Part shown: one piece after another, positions 11,185 through 20,458 of the stretch
Numbering within the stretch: position 1 is the stretch's first letter
Layout of the letters: each line of letters opens with the position of its first letter
Source of the DNA: an uncultured Collinsella sp.
Lineage (GTDB): Bacteria; Actinomycetota; Coriobacteriia; Coriobacteriales; Coriobacteriaceae
Reading direction: 5' to 3'
NCBI GenBank assembly: GCA_900547765.1
Contig: URIA01000002.1
Coordinates: forward strand, 1-64,000
DNA: 64,000 nucleotides
The notes under the pieces: generated by a model
Seen by the model: the letters and a program-made list of their open reading frames with translations, nothing else
The model's database searches: none
Told to the model about the DNA's origin: nothing
Program-made: the position numbers and the translations under genes

Positions 11185-12027
11185 CTACGCGATGGTTGCG
11201 CTGTAGGAGGCGACGTCCTCGTAGGAATCGGTCAGGTAGGCGTCGATGCCGATGGTCGTATTGACCAGGTCGTCAAGGCTGTCAAGCTCGCCGCTCGAGA
11301 ACGTGAATTCCTCGGTGGCGCTGGTGCCGGGCATCAGGTGAGCCGAGAACCAGGGTTCCTTCATAGTGCCGTTGACGTTGGTCTTGCCGGAAGGAGCGTA
11401 GAAGGTCAGGTCCTTGTCGCTCTTGTTGGTGATGTTGACGACAAAACCGATGTCGCCCCACTCGTCCTTGAACTTCTCGGTGATGGTGATGGTGCACAGG
11501 TCGTCATCGGCGACGGTGACGGCGGGGGAGATTTCGACACTCTGGACGTCGTCGTCTTCGACGGCCTCATCGACCTCTTCTTCCTTCTCGGCCGCCTCGC
11601 GATCCTTCTTCACCGTGCCGGACAGATCCTTGTCGGACTTGGTGAAGATAAGCTTGTCGCCTTCCACCTCAAGGACGAGCTTGTCGTCCTTGAGCTTCAG
11701 GTCGTGCGACTCATCTTCGGCGGTGATCGTTACGGTGGTGGCGTCCTTGGCTTCCCATTTCAGGTCGGCGACCTCAAGGAACATATCGAGGACGCCTGTG
11801 CCGTCCTCGTCGAGGATCAGGACGCAGTTGAGGCCCCACTCCTTGAGCATATCCATGTACTCATCGGTGAGCTCTTCGCCATCCAAGGTTCCACCCGAGT
11901 ACTGCCAGCTGCCGACGAAGTTGGCCTTGGGGTCCTTGCCGCCGCCGCTGCAGCCCGTCAGGGCAAAGGCGAGCGCCAGGACGCATGTCAGAAATGCGAG
12001 TACGGACTTTTTGAACGTTGTCTTCAT
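11185..12027 (-). CDS. secreted lipoprotein with acidic linker
   Basis: A 280-residue lipoprotein. The signal peptide (KKSVLAFLTCVLALAFALTGC) ends in the lipobox LTGC at about residue 25. A first beta-rich domain (about 35-130) looks like the lipocalin-like or DUF5640-type modules often seen on Gram-positive lipoproteins; an acidic Lys/Glu/Asp linker (about 140-165) and a second beta-sandwich-like domain follow. The start at 12027 has a strong AAAGGAGGA site. It is the last gene of a four-gene run with zinc-ribbon and SPFH proteins, so it may be the outer-surface part of that envelope system. The substrate is unknown. Confidence 0.8.
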   Translation of the reverse strand: MKTTFKKSVLAFLTCVLALAFALTGCSGGGKDPKANFVGSWQYSGGTLDGEELTDEYMDMLKEWGLNCVLILDEDGTGVLDMFLEVADLKWEAKDATTVTITAEDESHDLKLKDDKLVLEVEGDKLIFTKSDKDLSGTVKKDREAAEKEEEVDEAVEDDDVQSVEISPAVTVADDDLCTITITEKFKDEWGDIGFVVNITNKSDKDLTFYAPSGKTNVNGTMKEPWFSAHLMPGTSATEEFTFSSGELDSLDDLVNTTIGIDAYLTDSYEDVASYSATIA

Positions 12028-12107
12028 GGTGTCCTCCTTTATCGAACGAAACCCATAGAAGCAAATGCGGGGGTGGCGGAACCCCCGCCAATTACCAGAT
12101 AGAGGGG

Positions 12108-13349
12108 TTAGGGCCGGGGCGTTCCGCAGTTGCTGCAGAACTTGCCGCCGTTTTCGCTGCCGCAGTTGGGGCAGAACCACTTTGCCGGTGCCGGGGCGGG
12201 TGCGGGACTGCCGCACTCGGAGCAGAACTTGCCGGTGTTGGTGGCGCCGCAGCTGCAAGTCCACGTGCCGGCCGCAGGTGCGGCGGCGGGAGCCGGTGCG
12301 GGGGCGGGAGCCGGAGCCGGCTGCGGGGCGGCCTGCTGCTGTGCCTGGCCGGCGGCGAACAGCTGGCTGGCGTTCATGCCGCCCATGCCACCTGCCATGC
12401 CCATGCCCATAAAGCCTGCCATCGCGCCGTTGGGGTTGGCGGCTGCCGCGCGCATCGCATCGCTCTGGGCGCTGGCGATGTTGGCTGCCGCCATGGTGGG
12501 ATCGCGCATGACCGCGGCTTTCTGCAGGTCCTTGATCATCTGCTCGTCTTCTTGCGAGGCGGCGATGGAGTTGACGCCAAAGCTTACGATCTCAACGCCG
12601 CGCAGGTCACGCCAGTCGGCAGAGAGGACCTCGTTGAGCGCGCGGGCGAGCTCGGTGGTGTGGCCGGGGATGGCGCTGTAGCGGATGCCCATCTCCGAGA
12701 TCTTGGCAAAGGCGGGCTGCAGGGCGGTGAGCAGCTCGGACTTAAGCTGGCTGTCGATCTTGTCGCGCGTGTAGCTATCGGTCACGTTGCCGCATACGTT
12801 GGTGTAGAACAGCAGCGGGTTGGTGATGCGGTACGAATACTCGCCGTTGCAGCGCACGGAGATGTCGACGTCCAGGCCAATGTTGTTGTCGACCACGCGG
12901 AAGGGCACGGGCGAGGCGGTGCCGTACTTATTGCCGATAATCTCCTTGGTGTTAATGAAGTAGACGCGCTGGTCCTTGCCCGCGTCGCCGCCGAAGGTAA
13001 AGCGGCTGCCGATATTGGCGAAGGTCTCCTTGATGGAGTCGCCCAGGTTGCCGCTAAAGACGCTCGGCTCGCTGCCGGTATCGAAGACGAACTCGCCGGG
13101 CTCCAGTGCGACTTCGATGATCTTGCCGTTTTGCACCACGAGCATGCCCTGGCCGTCGTTGACGGCGATGACGGAGCCGTTGGAGATGACGTTGTCCTCG
13201 CCGCGCGTGTTGGAGCTGCGGCCACCGGTACGTTTGCTGCCCTTGCAGGCCAAGACGTCAGCAGGCATCGATTCGCAGTAGATATATTCCTTCCACTGGT
13301 CGGCCATGACGCCGCCGGCAGCTCCCAATCCAGCTTTCAAGAGTCCCAT
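12108..13349 (-). CDS. SPFH-domain protein with two C-terminal zinc ribbons (YdjI-like)
   Basis: A 413-residue protein. An SPFH/band-7 domain (about 30-280) is of the virion-core/YdjI type. A Met-, Gly- and Ala-rich stretch and a Pro/Ala-repeat linker (about 350-365) lead to two CxxC...CxxC zinc ribbons (WTCSCGATNTGKFCSECG and WFCPNCGSENGGKFCSNCG). In Bacillus the homologue YdjI is encoded with PspA-like YdjF and is linked to membrane stress. No PspA gene is visible in this operon. AAAGGA precedes the ATG at 13349. Confidence 0.85.
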   Translation of the reverse strand: MGLLKAGLGAAGGVMADQWKEYIYCESMPADVLACKGSKRTGGRSSNTRGEDNVISNGSVIAVNDGQGMLVVQNGKIIEVALEPGEFVFDTGSEPSVFSGNLGDSIKETFANIGSRFTFGGDAGKDQRVYFINTKEIIGNKYGTASPVPFRVVDNNIGLDVDISVRCNGEYSYRITNPLLFYTNVCGNVTDSYTRDKIDSQLKSELLTALQPAFAKISEMGIRYSAIPGHTTELARALNEVLSADWRDLRGVEIVSFGVNSIAASQEDEQMIKDLQKAAVMRDPTMAAANIASAQSDAMRAAAANPNGAMAGFMGMGMAGGMGGMNASQLFAAGQAQQQAAPQPAPAPAPAPAPAAAPAAGTWTCSCGATNTGKFCSECGSPAPAPAPAKWFCPNCGSENGGKFCSNCGTPRP

Positions 13350-13397
13350 GGTGATCTTCCTTTCTCGTCAGAGGCCGGGTGGTATTGGTTGGATTGC

Positions 13398-14720
13398 TTA
13401 GTCGTCCTTGTCGTCTTTCATGACAACGGTGGTCTCGGTGTGGCTGAAGGTGTCGTGCTTCTCGACCAGGTCGAGCTCGCCGCAGTACTCGTCGGCGTGG
13501 GTGGCCTCGTTGGCCGTTTTGAGCTGGCCTACCAGCAGCACGTCTCCGATGATTACGATGATCAGCGGCGCGACGATGTTGATGAGGATGCCCTCGATAT
13601 CAAAGGTGAGGTAATCCGGATCGAAGGCGTATTCGCCCATAAAGAGAATCTGGGAGAGGACAAATCCGATCACAAAGAACAGCAGCGAGGCGATAATGAG
13701 CTTGGGCTTGGAGCAGGGGAGCTCGCCGACCATACGGCCGGTTTGGCCGTTCATGGCAAACAGGTAGCTCTTGCCGTTCCACGAGGTCGAGAGCATCCAG
13801 ACGGGGAACAAGGCGTAGTCGCTGTCTTCCCAGGTGTAGTCGAGCTGCTTGCTCTCGACCGAGGCATCGTCGTACTCATCGATAACGGTCTCGCGCAGGG
13901 CCGAGATCGTGCTTTCTTCCATACGGCGCTCGGCACGGGCCTTGCAAGTTTCGCAGTCCTCATCGTAACGGTTGGCGATGTAGCCGGGCATGTAGGCGAC
14001 CGAGAACGGGCGCAGCGCGTCGTAGTCAAACGGTTCGATGGCGTCCATGTGGCCGTCGGGCATCTTGGACGATCCGTCGACGGGCACGCGCTCAAACGAG
14101 ATATTGCCCTTACGGTAGGCATCGTAGTGGTCGGTGGTCGTGACGGTGCGGTCGGATTCCTCGGTCACGGTCTCGTTGGTTGCGTCAAAGTGCACTTCGC
14201 CGTCCACGCGGGCGCCGTAGAGCCAAAACGGCACGTAGACGCCTTGGACTTCGTCGATGTGGTTGCCGGTGACAAAGCTCTTGGGCAGCAGGATCTTGCC
14301 CTTGTAGTGCTCCTTGAGCGCGGCCAAGACATCGTCGCGTCCGAGTTTAAACGGAATCACCAGGTCGGGCGAGAAGTCGCCAGAGAGCTGGCCGGGCGCC
14401 ACGGCGGAGTTGCCGCAGTACGGGCAGGTGGAGACGGCGACGGTGCCGTCCGAGATCAGCTCGGCGCCACACGACGAGCAGATATAGCCGGCGTTTTGGG
14501 CCAGTTCCTGCACCGCATCGTCGGATGCGGGCTTGGATGTTGCGGCCGCCGCATCGGCTTTGGCATCTGCCTTGTCCTGGCGCTCGCGATAGAGAGCCTC
14601 GACCTCTTCGACTTCAAAGCGCGAGTCGCAGTAGTCACAGACGAGCTTTTGCTCGGCGCTGGCAAAATGCAGCGGGCCGCCACACGCGGGGCACTGATAG
14701 TTAACGCTTTCGAAGGCCAT
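13398..14720 (-). CDS. zinc-ribbon membrane protein (YdjG-like)
   Basis: A 440-residue protein with a TFIIB-type zinc ribbon at the N-terminus (CPACGG...CDYCDS), a second CxxC...CxxC pair near residues 90-115, a cytoplasmic beta-rich domain, a CETC motif near 265, and two transmembrane segments near 345-400. It resembles Bacillus YdjG/YdjH, which sits beside an SPFH protein as here. Probably it anchors or recruits the SPFH partner at the membrane. AAAGGA precedes the ATG; it is 48 bases upstream of the SPFH gene and 24 bases downstream of the DUF4428 gene. Confidence 0.8.
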   Translation of the reverse strand: MAFESVNYQCPACGGPLHFASAEQKLVCDYCDSRFEVEEVEALYRERQDKADAKADAAAATSKPASDDAVQELAQNAGYICSSCGAELISDGTVAVSTCPYCGNSAVAPGQLSGDFSPDLVIPFKLGRDDVLAALKEHYKGKILLPKSFVTGNHIDEVQGVYVPFWLYGARVDGEVHFDATNETVTEESDRTVTTTDHYDAYRKGNISFERVPVDGSSKMPDGHMDAIEPFDYDALRPFSVAYMPGYIANRYDEDCETCKARAERRMEESTISALRETVIDEYDDASVESKQLDYTWEDSDYALFPVWMLSTSWNGKSYLFAMNGQTGRMVGELPCSKPKLIIASLLFFVIGFVLSQILFMGEYAFDPDYLTFDIEGILINIVAPLIIVIIGDVLLVGQLKTANEATHADEYCGELDLVEKHDTFSHTETTVVMKDDKDD

Positions 14721-14744
14721 GATCGGTCCTTTCCGTGCCGAGGG

Positions 14745-15482
14745 CTATGCGCCGATGGCGCCGCCGCAGTATTCGCAGCGCCCACTGGCATCGGGAATGG
14801 TGGTGGCGCCGCAGAAGGGGCAGGTCACCGCGGTCTTGGGGGCCTTGGCGGCAACGACGCTATCGCGCGTCTCCTGACGCAGCTGCACCAGCGCGTCGCG
14901 GACTTCGGTTGCCTGACGCTTGGCCTCGCGGTACTCGATGGATCCGCGCTGCTCGATGGTGGAGTCGTTCACGCGCAGGTCGATCTCGGTAAAGTACGGC
15001 GTGTTGACGTGGATGGTCAGATTGAAGTCGTAATCCAGGTCGTAGCGCGGCGGGTCATAACTCTCACGCTCGCCGTCCTTGGTCTCGCGATAGATCTCGG
15101 TGCGGTGCTCGTCGATATCCATATCGCAACCGAGCACCTGCGAGAACTCGATGATGTCGGGATTGGCGTCGCGCCAGCGGCTCTGCGAGGTGATGATCAG
15201 CAGGCCCGCGTCCTCATCGAGCATGATGTTGGTGCGCCCGGCCGAGAGTGTGCGCGTGGGGTTGAACGACGCCAAGCGCTCGGCATTGGCCTCGCGGTAG
15301 GCGAGCTGCTCGCGGATATCGTCCGCGGTGCTGGAGCGATAGCCGTGAAAGTAGGGGGAGAGCTTGCCGGCGCACTCTTTGCACAGGTAGCCTTCATTGA
15401 TTTTTGTCTTACCTAGAAGTCCCAGTTCGGTACCGCAAATCGCGCACTCTTTCTTCTCGAACATCTTGTCAAAGAAGCCCAT
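14745..15482 (-). CDS. DUF4428 zinc-ribbon protein
   Basis: A 245-residue cytoplasmic protein. The N-terminal DUF4428 zinc ribbon (CAICGTELG...CKEC) is followed by a beta-rich domain of unknown role (about 50-190), a short helical segment and a C-terminal zinc ribbon (CPFCGATT...CEYCGG). It is the first gene of the minus-strand operon and has a GGGAGG ribosome site. DUF4428 proteins often lie beside stress-related membrane proteins; no activity is known. It is likely an assembly or scaffold factor for the two following zinc-ribbon proteins. Confidence 0.82.
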   Translation of the reverse strand: MGFFDKMFEKKECAICGTELGLLGKTKINEGYLCKECAGKLSPYFHGYRSSTADDIREQLAYREANAERLASFNPTRTLSAGRTNIMLDEDAGLLIITSQSRWRDANPDIIEFSQVLGCDMDIDEHRTEIYRETKDGERESYDPPRYDLDYDFNLTIHVNTPYFTEIDLRVNDSTIEQRGSIEYREAKRQATEVRDALVQLRQETRDSVVAAKAPKTAVTCPFCGATTIPDASGRCEYCGGAIGA

Positions 15483-15601
15483 GGCTGCCTCCCATCAACA
15501 GGTAGCGTGTGTCACTTTTGATGATGGGGGAGTGTGCGATCCTTCGCGATACCCAGACGGCTCAAGGAGTCTCCACAACTGGGACACATGGCCCATTTTT
15601 T

Positions 15602-15636
15602 GACTAGTCGTTGGGGACGTTCTTAAACGACTAGTC
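15602..15636. repeat. GGGGACGTTCTTA-loop hairpin repeat, copy 1
   Basis: Stem GACTAGTCGTT / AACGACTAGTC surrounds the loop GGGGACGTTCTTA. It is followed by GCAGGGGACACTCTTCGGC, which recurs in changed form after copy 2, giving a tandem unit of about 53 bases. The rest of the 387-base gap 15483-15869 shows no gene and only weak promoter-like sequence. Confidence 0.75.
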
Positions 15637-15654
15637 GCAGGGGACACTCTTCGG

Positions 15655-15685
15655 CCACTCATTGGGGACGTACTTAAATGAGTGG
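15655..15685. repeat. GGGGACGTTCTTA-loop hairpin repeat, copy 2
   Basis: Stem CCACTCATT / AATGAGTGG surrounds the loop GGGGACGTACTTA. The loop is conserved with copies at 15602 and 25363, while the outer stem is different but still perfectly paired. Confidence 0.75.
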
Positions 15686-15869
15686 TAGTTGGAGACACTC
15701 CTGGCCGAGCTAGAGATCGCGCGCGCCCCTTCTGGGTCATGCGGCTCAAAATCGCGGCGTCATGCGGACGGCTGGGGTCGAATTTGCAACATTTCGAACT
15801 TGGCTTCGATATTGAGATTGGTTCTTTATTAAAATGGTGTTCCGGACAACAAAGCGGGTGGGGGTTACC

Positions 15870-17414
15870 ATGAGGGACCTGGGAGACACAACCGCATATT
15901 TGCGCCGGGGCATGCGGGAGATTCTGTGCCTAGCGCTGTTCTTCTTCACGTTTTTGGCGTGCGAGTATTTCTTTGATGCGCGCATGGCCGAGTTCGTGCC
16001 ATCGAGTGAGGTCGTCATCTACGAGAGCATCGTTGTCGGCGCGAGCGTGATTGGCTTTTTCGTGCGCCCATTTCTGTACTATCGCCGTCCCCAGACGATC
16101 GATGCGACGAGCGATATTACGGGCGTGCTGTTGGTATCGGCGTTGCTGCTGATGATTATGGCAGTGCGGTTTGAGGTAGTAATTGCCGGCGGCCTGGTGG
16201 CGTGCTGCGCCCTGGGCTATTGCGGATCGACCGCCCATGCCAATCTTGCGCGGCGTTTTGCGCAGACGCCCTGCCTGGCGCGCGCCGTGGCGGTTTCCTA
16301 TGCTGCGGGCATTTTGGTGCAGGTGCTCAACCATATGGTGATGCCTGCGGGCATTCCCCAGCAGTCTGTTCTCATTGCCTGTGCGATCGCGCTGGTGGGG
16401 CTGCTTCACGGTGCCCGCCGCGCTAAATTGCGTGATGAGCCTGCGCCCGAGTTCGAGGTCGGGATTGCCGAGCTATCGGTCGATGCGTCGGAGCGTGGCG
16501 CCAGGTGGCACGATGACCCCGAGGCAAAGGCGGCCTTTCAGGGCGCCGTGGTGCGTCTGACGGTGGCGACCGCTTGCCTCACCGGCGTGTTCGCGGCCCT
16601 CAATGCCGGCCTTACGACCTCGCATGCCGCTGGCGCTATCGATCTGGGCGACTGGCCGCGCTTGCTGCTGGTTGTGAGCGCCCTTGCCGCCGGCGTCCTG
16701 TATGACCTGCGTGGGCGTTCGTATATGAATATCATCATGACGTGCGCCGCCATGCTGTCCACGCTCTCGTTCTTTGTGCTTATCACCGATGGCAACGGTG
16801 GCAACACGCTTGCCGCCACGATTATCTTTTACCTTGGCACGGGCTTTTTCGTGGTGTTCTTCACCGCGAAGTTCGCCGCGATTTCGACGTATGCCCGCTG
16901 GGCGTATCTGTGGCCGTGCATGGGCCGTGTTATCAACAACGTTTGCTCGATACTCGTGACGGCTCCGGCGGTGGCGATTATCTCGAGTCAAAACGTGCTG
17001 GCGGCAGTGAGCGTCGTGCTCGTGCTGTTTGTCGGCATCGCGATTTCGCTGTTAGGGCAGTTTAGACAAGACGGTGAGGGCGAGGCGACGCACGGCGGGC
17101 TGGCGCTTGCCACCGACGATCTTGGCGTGAGCTGTGAGCCCGGCCAGGCCGACACGGTGCCCCTGGAGGCGCCGGAACTTTCGTTTGACGATCGGATCGA
17201 TGGCTTCGTTGCCGCCTTTGGGCTCACCAAGCGCGAGCGCGATGTTCTGGAGGCGCTGGTCGTTTCGGACGACAGCGTGCAGGACGTGGCGGCGGCACTC
17301 TTCCTTTCGCGCTCCACGCTCTATCGCCACATCGCTTCGATCAACAAAAAGACCGGTGCCTCCTCGCGCGTAGCCCTCATCAACTTCTTCTGGTCCTGGA
17401 CACCCCAAGACTAG
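15870..17414 (+). CDS. membrane-embedded LuxR-family transcriptional regulator
   Basis: A 514-residue protein with about ten to twelve hydrophobic segments (residues 15-400, MFS-like) and a C-terminal LuxR-type helix-turn-helix (LTKRERDVLEALVVSDDSVQ...SRSTLYRHIASINKKTG). This architecture is very common in Coriobacteriia. The membrane part probably senses a signal or solute and the tail binds DNA. The start is uncertain: ATG 15870 has GTGGGGG upstream, while ATG 15834 overlaps a TTAAAAT box. A hairpin repeat after the stop serves as terminator. Confidence 0.88.
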   Translation: MRDLGDTTAYLRRGMREILCLALFFFTFLACEYFFDARMAEFVPSSEVVIYESIVVGASVIGFFVRPFLYYRRPQTIDATSDITGVLLVSALLLMIMAVRFEVVIAGGLVACCALGYCGSTAHANLARRFAQTPCLARAVAVSYAAGILVQVLNHMVMPAGIPQQSVLIACAIALVGLLHGARRAKLRDEPAPEFEVGIAELSVDASERGARWHDDPEAKAAFQGAVVRLTVATACLTGVFAALNAGLTTSHAAGAIDLGDWPRLLLVVSALAAGVLYDLRGRSYMNIIMTCAAMLSTLSFFVLITDGNGGNTLAATIIFYLGTGFFVVFFTAKFAAISTYARWAYLWPCMGRVINNVCSILVTAPAVAIISSQNVLAAVSVVLVLFVGIAISLLGQFRQDGEGEATHGGLALATDDLGVSCEPGQADTVPLEAPELSFDDRIDGFVAAFGLTKRERDVLEALVVSDDSVQDVAAALFLSRSTLYRHIASINKKTGASSRVALINFFWSWTPQD

Positions 17415-17416
17415 CT

Positions 17417-17457
17417 AACCACCACAAAGGGGACAGGCACCTTTGTGGTGGTTTTTT
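17417..17457 (+). terminator. CACAAAGG-type hairpin repeat, copy 2, acting as terminator
   Basis: AACCACCACAAAGG (17417-17430) pairs with CCTTTGTGGTGGTT (17440-17453), loop GGACAGGCA, then a T-run. It lies a few bases after the stop codon of the LuxR-family gene. Confidence 0.8.
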
Positions 17458-17559
17458 ACCTGCAAAAATATGAATATGAGACATTTGTCACCTGCCGTTT
17501 TGGTGCTCAAAGGCATATGAATGTGATGCTGAGCAGAGCAGAACGGAGGGGGTGCACCT

Positions 17560-18009
17560 ATGGCGTCTCGGGGTTGCGCGTCTAATAAAATTGCGGGCGC
17601 GCTTATCGCCGTGGTGGTCTTTGCCGCGGCGGTGACACTCATGCGAGTTTACGTTGCCGGCGAACATGGCGCTCAGGGAAAGACTGCCGCGCAAGTGTCG
17701 CTCAACGATTGCGCTGCCGTTCCGGTGGCGGTCAAGCTTATCGAGGACGGGGAGGCGCGGACGGCCTATGAGACCGACGATGCCGAACTGGTCGCATCGA
17801 CTTTTGCCGCGCTCGATGGCTGCACCGTGGGGGATGCGGTGGATGAGCGGACGAGCGATGCCGGCCGAACGCTCGTCTTTGTCTATACGGATGGCTCGGA
17901 GCAATCGGTAGAACTTGAGGGCAAAAACATCGTGCTCGATAAGACGGCGTACCGACTTAACGGTGCCGATGAGTTATGGCGGCAGCTTGCCGCGATCAAA
18001 AACAGCTAA
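17560..18009 (+). CDS. membrane-anchored hypothetical protein
   Basis: A 149-residue protein with one N-terminal hydrophobic segment (about residues 10-28), most likely a signal anchor, and an extracellular alpha/beta domain of about 110 residues. Two cysteines (near 51 and 88) could form a disulfide. CGGAGGGGG lies upstream of the ATG. It is the first of four genes on the plus strand between two copies of the same terminator repeat, so they probably form one unit. I do not recognise the family. Confidence 0.7.
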   Translation: MASRGCASNKIAGALIAVVVFAAAVTLMRVYVAGEHGAQGKTAAQVSLNDCAAVPVAVKLIEDGEARTAYETDDAELVASTFAALDGCTVGDAVDERTSDAGRTLVFVYTDGSEQSVELEGKNIVLDKTAYRLNGADELWRQLAAIKNS

Positions 18010-18029
18010 CGAAATAAGGGGTGTACGGG

Positions 18030-19592
18030 ATGAGTGACTTGAGATTCTGTCCAGCGTGTGGGGCGCAGCTGCCTCGGGTCGCCGGCGTGACGGTGCGATT
18101 TTGCCCGGGGTGCGGCGTCCGACTTGAGGGCGTTGTGGGCTGCTCGGGCGCCGTGGGGGCTACAGATGGGGCGACTGCCGATGACGATGCGGACGAAGGC
18201 GGCGGCCCGAGTGTGGACGCGCCGGCCGATGCGTCGGTGGAGACTGCCGGTGTCGCGTCGTCGTCTCGTGACGCGGCCACGACGGATATGCCTCACATCG
18301 GTGACCTTGAGCTTCATGCCGCATGCGATACTTCCGGCGGCCAGGCACTCGCGCAGGTGGCGCTGCCGCGGGGCTGGCATATCGAAGAGGCGCATCTTGA
18401 GCGCAGCGGCAGTTTCGACTGCCCGATTTCGGTTGGCGTGACGGCGGCGGGTCCGATGGGTGAGCGGATTGTGTACCGCTCCGAGCTCTGCTACGTGGAT
18501 GCGGGCGCCGTTGCCAAGCGTATCCCCACGCAAACCGAACGCAAGGTGTTTGTGCACGTGGAGGCAGCTTGCGACGAGCTGGCTCAGGCCTGTGCAGCAC
18601 GGCTGGGCGCGCGGGCAGAGGTTGTTGCCGAGCAACCGTACCCATCGAGCGCGGCGGTCGATATCGAGCGCGAGCGTGCCCGCGTAAAGCGCGAGGCGGC
18701 AAACGACTTTGCGATTCAGGGCTTTTCGATGGAGCCGAGTGATGTGGTCTATGAGTGCCGCATGCGTCGATATCGGCTCACGGGCGCCCCGGTGCCCACT
18801 GAGCTTGCGGTGGCGGCCAAAGTCGAGGGCTATATGTTTTCAATCGGCGGTGTCGCGGGTTCTATGGGCAAAGGTGTTGCCGCTGGGGTCGAGGCGCTGC
18901 TGGGCGCGGGCCTTTCGAGTGGACTGATCGGCGGTGTTTTGGGCAAGCGCCTGCGCGAGCGCCAGGCGGCGGCAGCGGCGGGACAGGGCGTCGCGCAAGA
19001 ACAGCCCACGGGTCGAGGCGGTTGCCCGGACGGAGCGTCGTTCGAGCTGGGCGCGGCCGACCTGCTGCAGTGGCGTATCAGGGACAGCTTCTGTTTGGCT
19101 GCGCCAGAAGGTCGCCTGGACGAGGCGGCCTCCACGGCGCTTGCATCAATGGCGTCGACTCTGCGGCTCAATCCGGCGATTGCACGCGAAGCGTCAGCTC
19201 AAAAGCAACAGATGGTGCTTGAGCAGCGCCAACGCACGCAGATGAACATTACCCAGCAGCAACAGCAGTTTGCAGCCTGGCAACAGATGCATGCCTCGCA
19301 ACAGGCGGCGTTCGACAGCTACCAGCAGGCGTGGTTCGATCGCAGCGACCGTCAGCACGCCGCGAATATGGCTGCCAGCGCCGCCAATTTTTCCAGCGCG
19401 GGCGTGGGGACGGGCGCCGCCTCGTATTCCGATGCCATTCGCGGGGTCAACCATTACGCCAGACCCGACGGCACCGATGTCGAGGTCTCGGTGATGGCCG
19501 ACCAGGCCTGGGTCAACGGTTCGGGCGATGTGATCGGTACACGCGATGGTTTTGAACCCGGTTTTGGCTGGACGGAGCTGCCTCGTCAATAG
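18030..19592 (+). CDS. zinc-ribbon protein with Gln-rich C-terminus
   Basis: A 520-residue protein. The N-terminal zinc ribbon (CPACGAQLP...CPGCGVRL) is followed by a low-complexity acidic linker, a beta-rich domain (about 90-270), a Gly-rich hydrophobic stretch near 275-310, and a helical region rich in Gln (about 390-440) suggesting a coiled coil. There is no signal peptide. ATG 18030 has AAGGGG eight bases upstream. The zinc-ribbon start and the following lipoprotein genes resemble the neighbouring minus-strand zinc-ribbon operon, hinting at a related envelope role. The family is not recognised. Confidence 0.72.
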   Translation: MSDLRFCPACGAQLPRVAGVTVRFCPGCGVRLEGVVGCSGAVGATDGATADDDADEGGGPSVDAPADASVETAGVASSSRDAATTDMPHIGDLELHAACDTSGGQALAQVALPRGWHIEEAHLERSGSFDCPISVGVTAAGPMGERIVYRSELCYVDAGAVAKRIPTQTERKVFVHVEAACDELAQACAARLGARAEVVAEQPYPSSAAVDIERERARVKREAANDFAIQGFSMEPSDVVYECRMRRYRLTGAPVPTELAVAAKVEGYMFSIGGVAGSMGKGVAAGVEALLGAGLSSGLIGGVLGKRLRERQAAAAAGQGVAQEQPTGRGGCPDGASFELGAADLLQWRIRDSFCLAAPEGRLDEAASTALASMASTLRLNPAIAREASAQKQQMVLEQRQRTQMNITQQQQQFAAWQQMHASQQAAFDSYQQAWFDRSDRQHAANMAASAANFSSAGVGTGAASYSDAIRGVNHYARPDGTDVEVSVMADQAWVNGSGDVIGTRDGFEPGFGWTELPRQ

Positions 19593-19668
19593 CGTGAGGC
19601 GGCTTATGTGTGAATCGATGCCGGATGTGTTTCTCGGCATGGTGATAAAGAACGGGAAAGGAACAATG

Positions 19669-20424
19669 ATGAGGGAGACGGTACTTTCGCGCACGGTATT
19701 TGTCGCGGCGGCGGGAACGGCGCTGCTGACGCTTGTGGGGTGCGGCGGACAGCGGACGCAGGATGCGACGGGTTTTAACGACGACCGCCCGGTAAAGGAC
19801 AAGATGGACGCGGGTGCGACGTCGGGCGATTCCGGCGACGCGGACCGCGGCCCGGGCGCGGACAGCGGCTCGGCGGATGCGTTCGATACGTGGTCGGATG
19901 ATTGCTGGGATGCGCACCGCAACATCAGCATCGCGGCGCTCCTCGAGCTTAAGGGCTGGCAGTTGCAGGAGTTTGCCTCGCAACAGGGCTATACCTGGCA
20001 AGACGCGCTCGAGATGTACGAGGACGAGGCGGGACACGTGCTCAGCGTCTGCAATATCAGCAAGGACGGCGCGACCGAATGGCTCGGCGAGGACGAAATC
20101 GGAAAGCTCGACAAGGGCGGCACCGGAAGCACCGTGATGTTCACGCTGCAACTTTCGGGCTATTCGAGCTGCGAGGATGTTATCGCGGGCTTTTCCGTGC
20201 CGGTCGAGGACCGGGCGCAGATTACTTCGGGCTCATGGATCGCGTGCGTATACGGTTCCAACATGGCGCGGCACGTTGCCATGGTGAGCCCGATGGAAAA
20301 CGGCGACTATCGCCTGGACCTCATTACCGAGGAGGCCATCAAAACCGGCACGTTTACCCAGGGTGGCGGTGCCCCCACGATTAACGAGTTCTGGCAGGAA
20401 AAGACCGGACGCGCGCTCGGCTAA
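19669..20424 (+). CDS. lipoprotein, paralogue 1
   Basis: A 251-residue lipoprotein with signal peptide and lipobox LVGC (about residue 25), then a disordered Asp/Gly-rich segment and a globular domain (about 75-250). It shares its plan with the next gene: N(I/V)xxxAxxxLxG near the start, a GYxWQ/NYEWQ motif, a GY(S/T) strand and a C-terminal (I/S)xxTGxxxxG...(E)(F/L)W. They look like an old tandem duplication. ATG 19669 is preferred over 19666 for its spacing from GAAAGGA. Confidence 0.75.
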   Translation: MRETVLSRTVFVAAAGTALLTLVGCGGQRTQDATGFNDDRPVKDKMDAGATSGDSGDADRGPGADSGSADAFDTWSDDCWDAHRNISIAALLELKGWQLQEFASQQGYTWQDALEMYEDEAGHVLSVCNISKDGATEWLGEDEIGKLDKGGTGSTVMFTLQLSGYSSCEDVIAGFSVPVEDRAQITSGSWIACVYGSNMARHVAMVSPMENGDYRLDLITEEAIKTGTFTQGGGAPTINEFWQEKTGRALG

Positions 20425-20458
20425 GTGCGATGCGCCCAATATCATAGCGAGGGATAAC

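Noticed and set aside
12018..15416. Very long plus-strand open frame of 1132 codons
   Set aside because: It lies opposite the SPFH, zinc-ribbon and DUF4428 genes, has no motif, and results from GC-rich third-position bias on the other strand.
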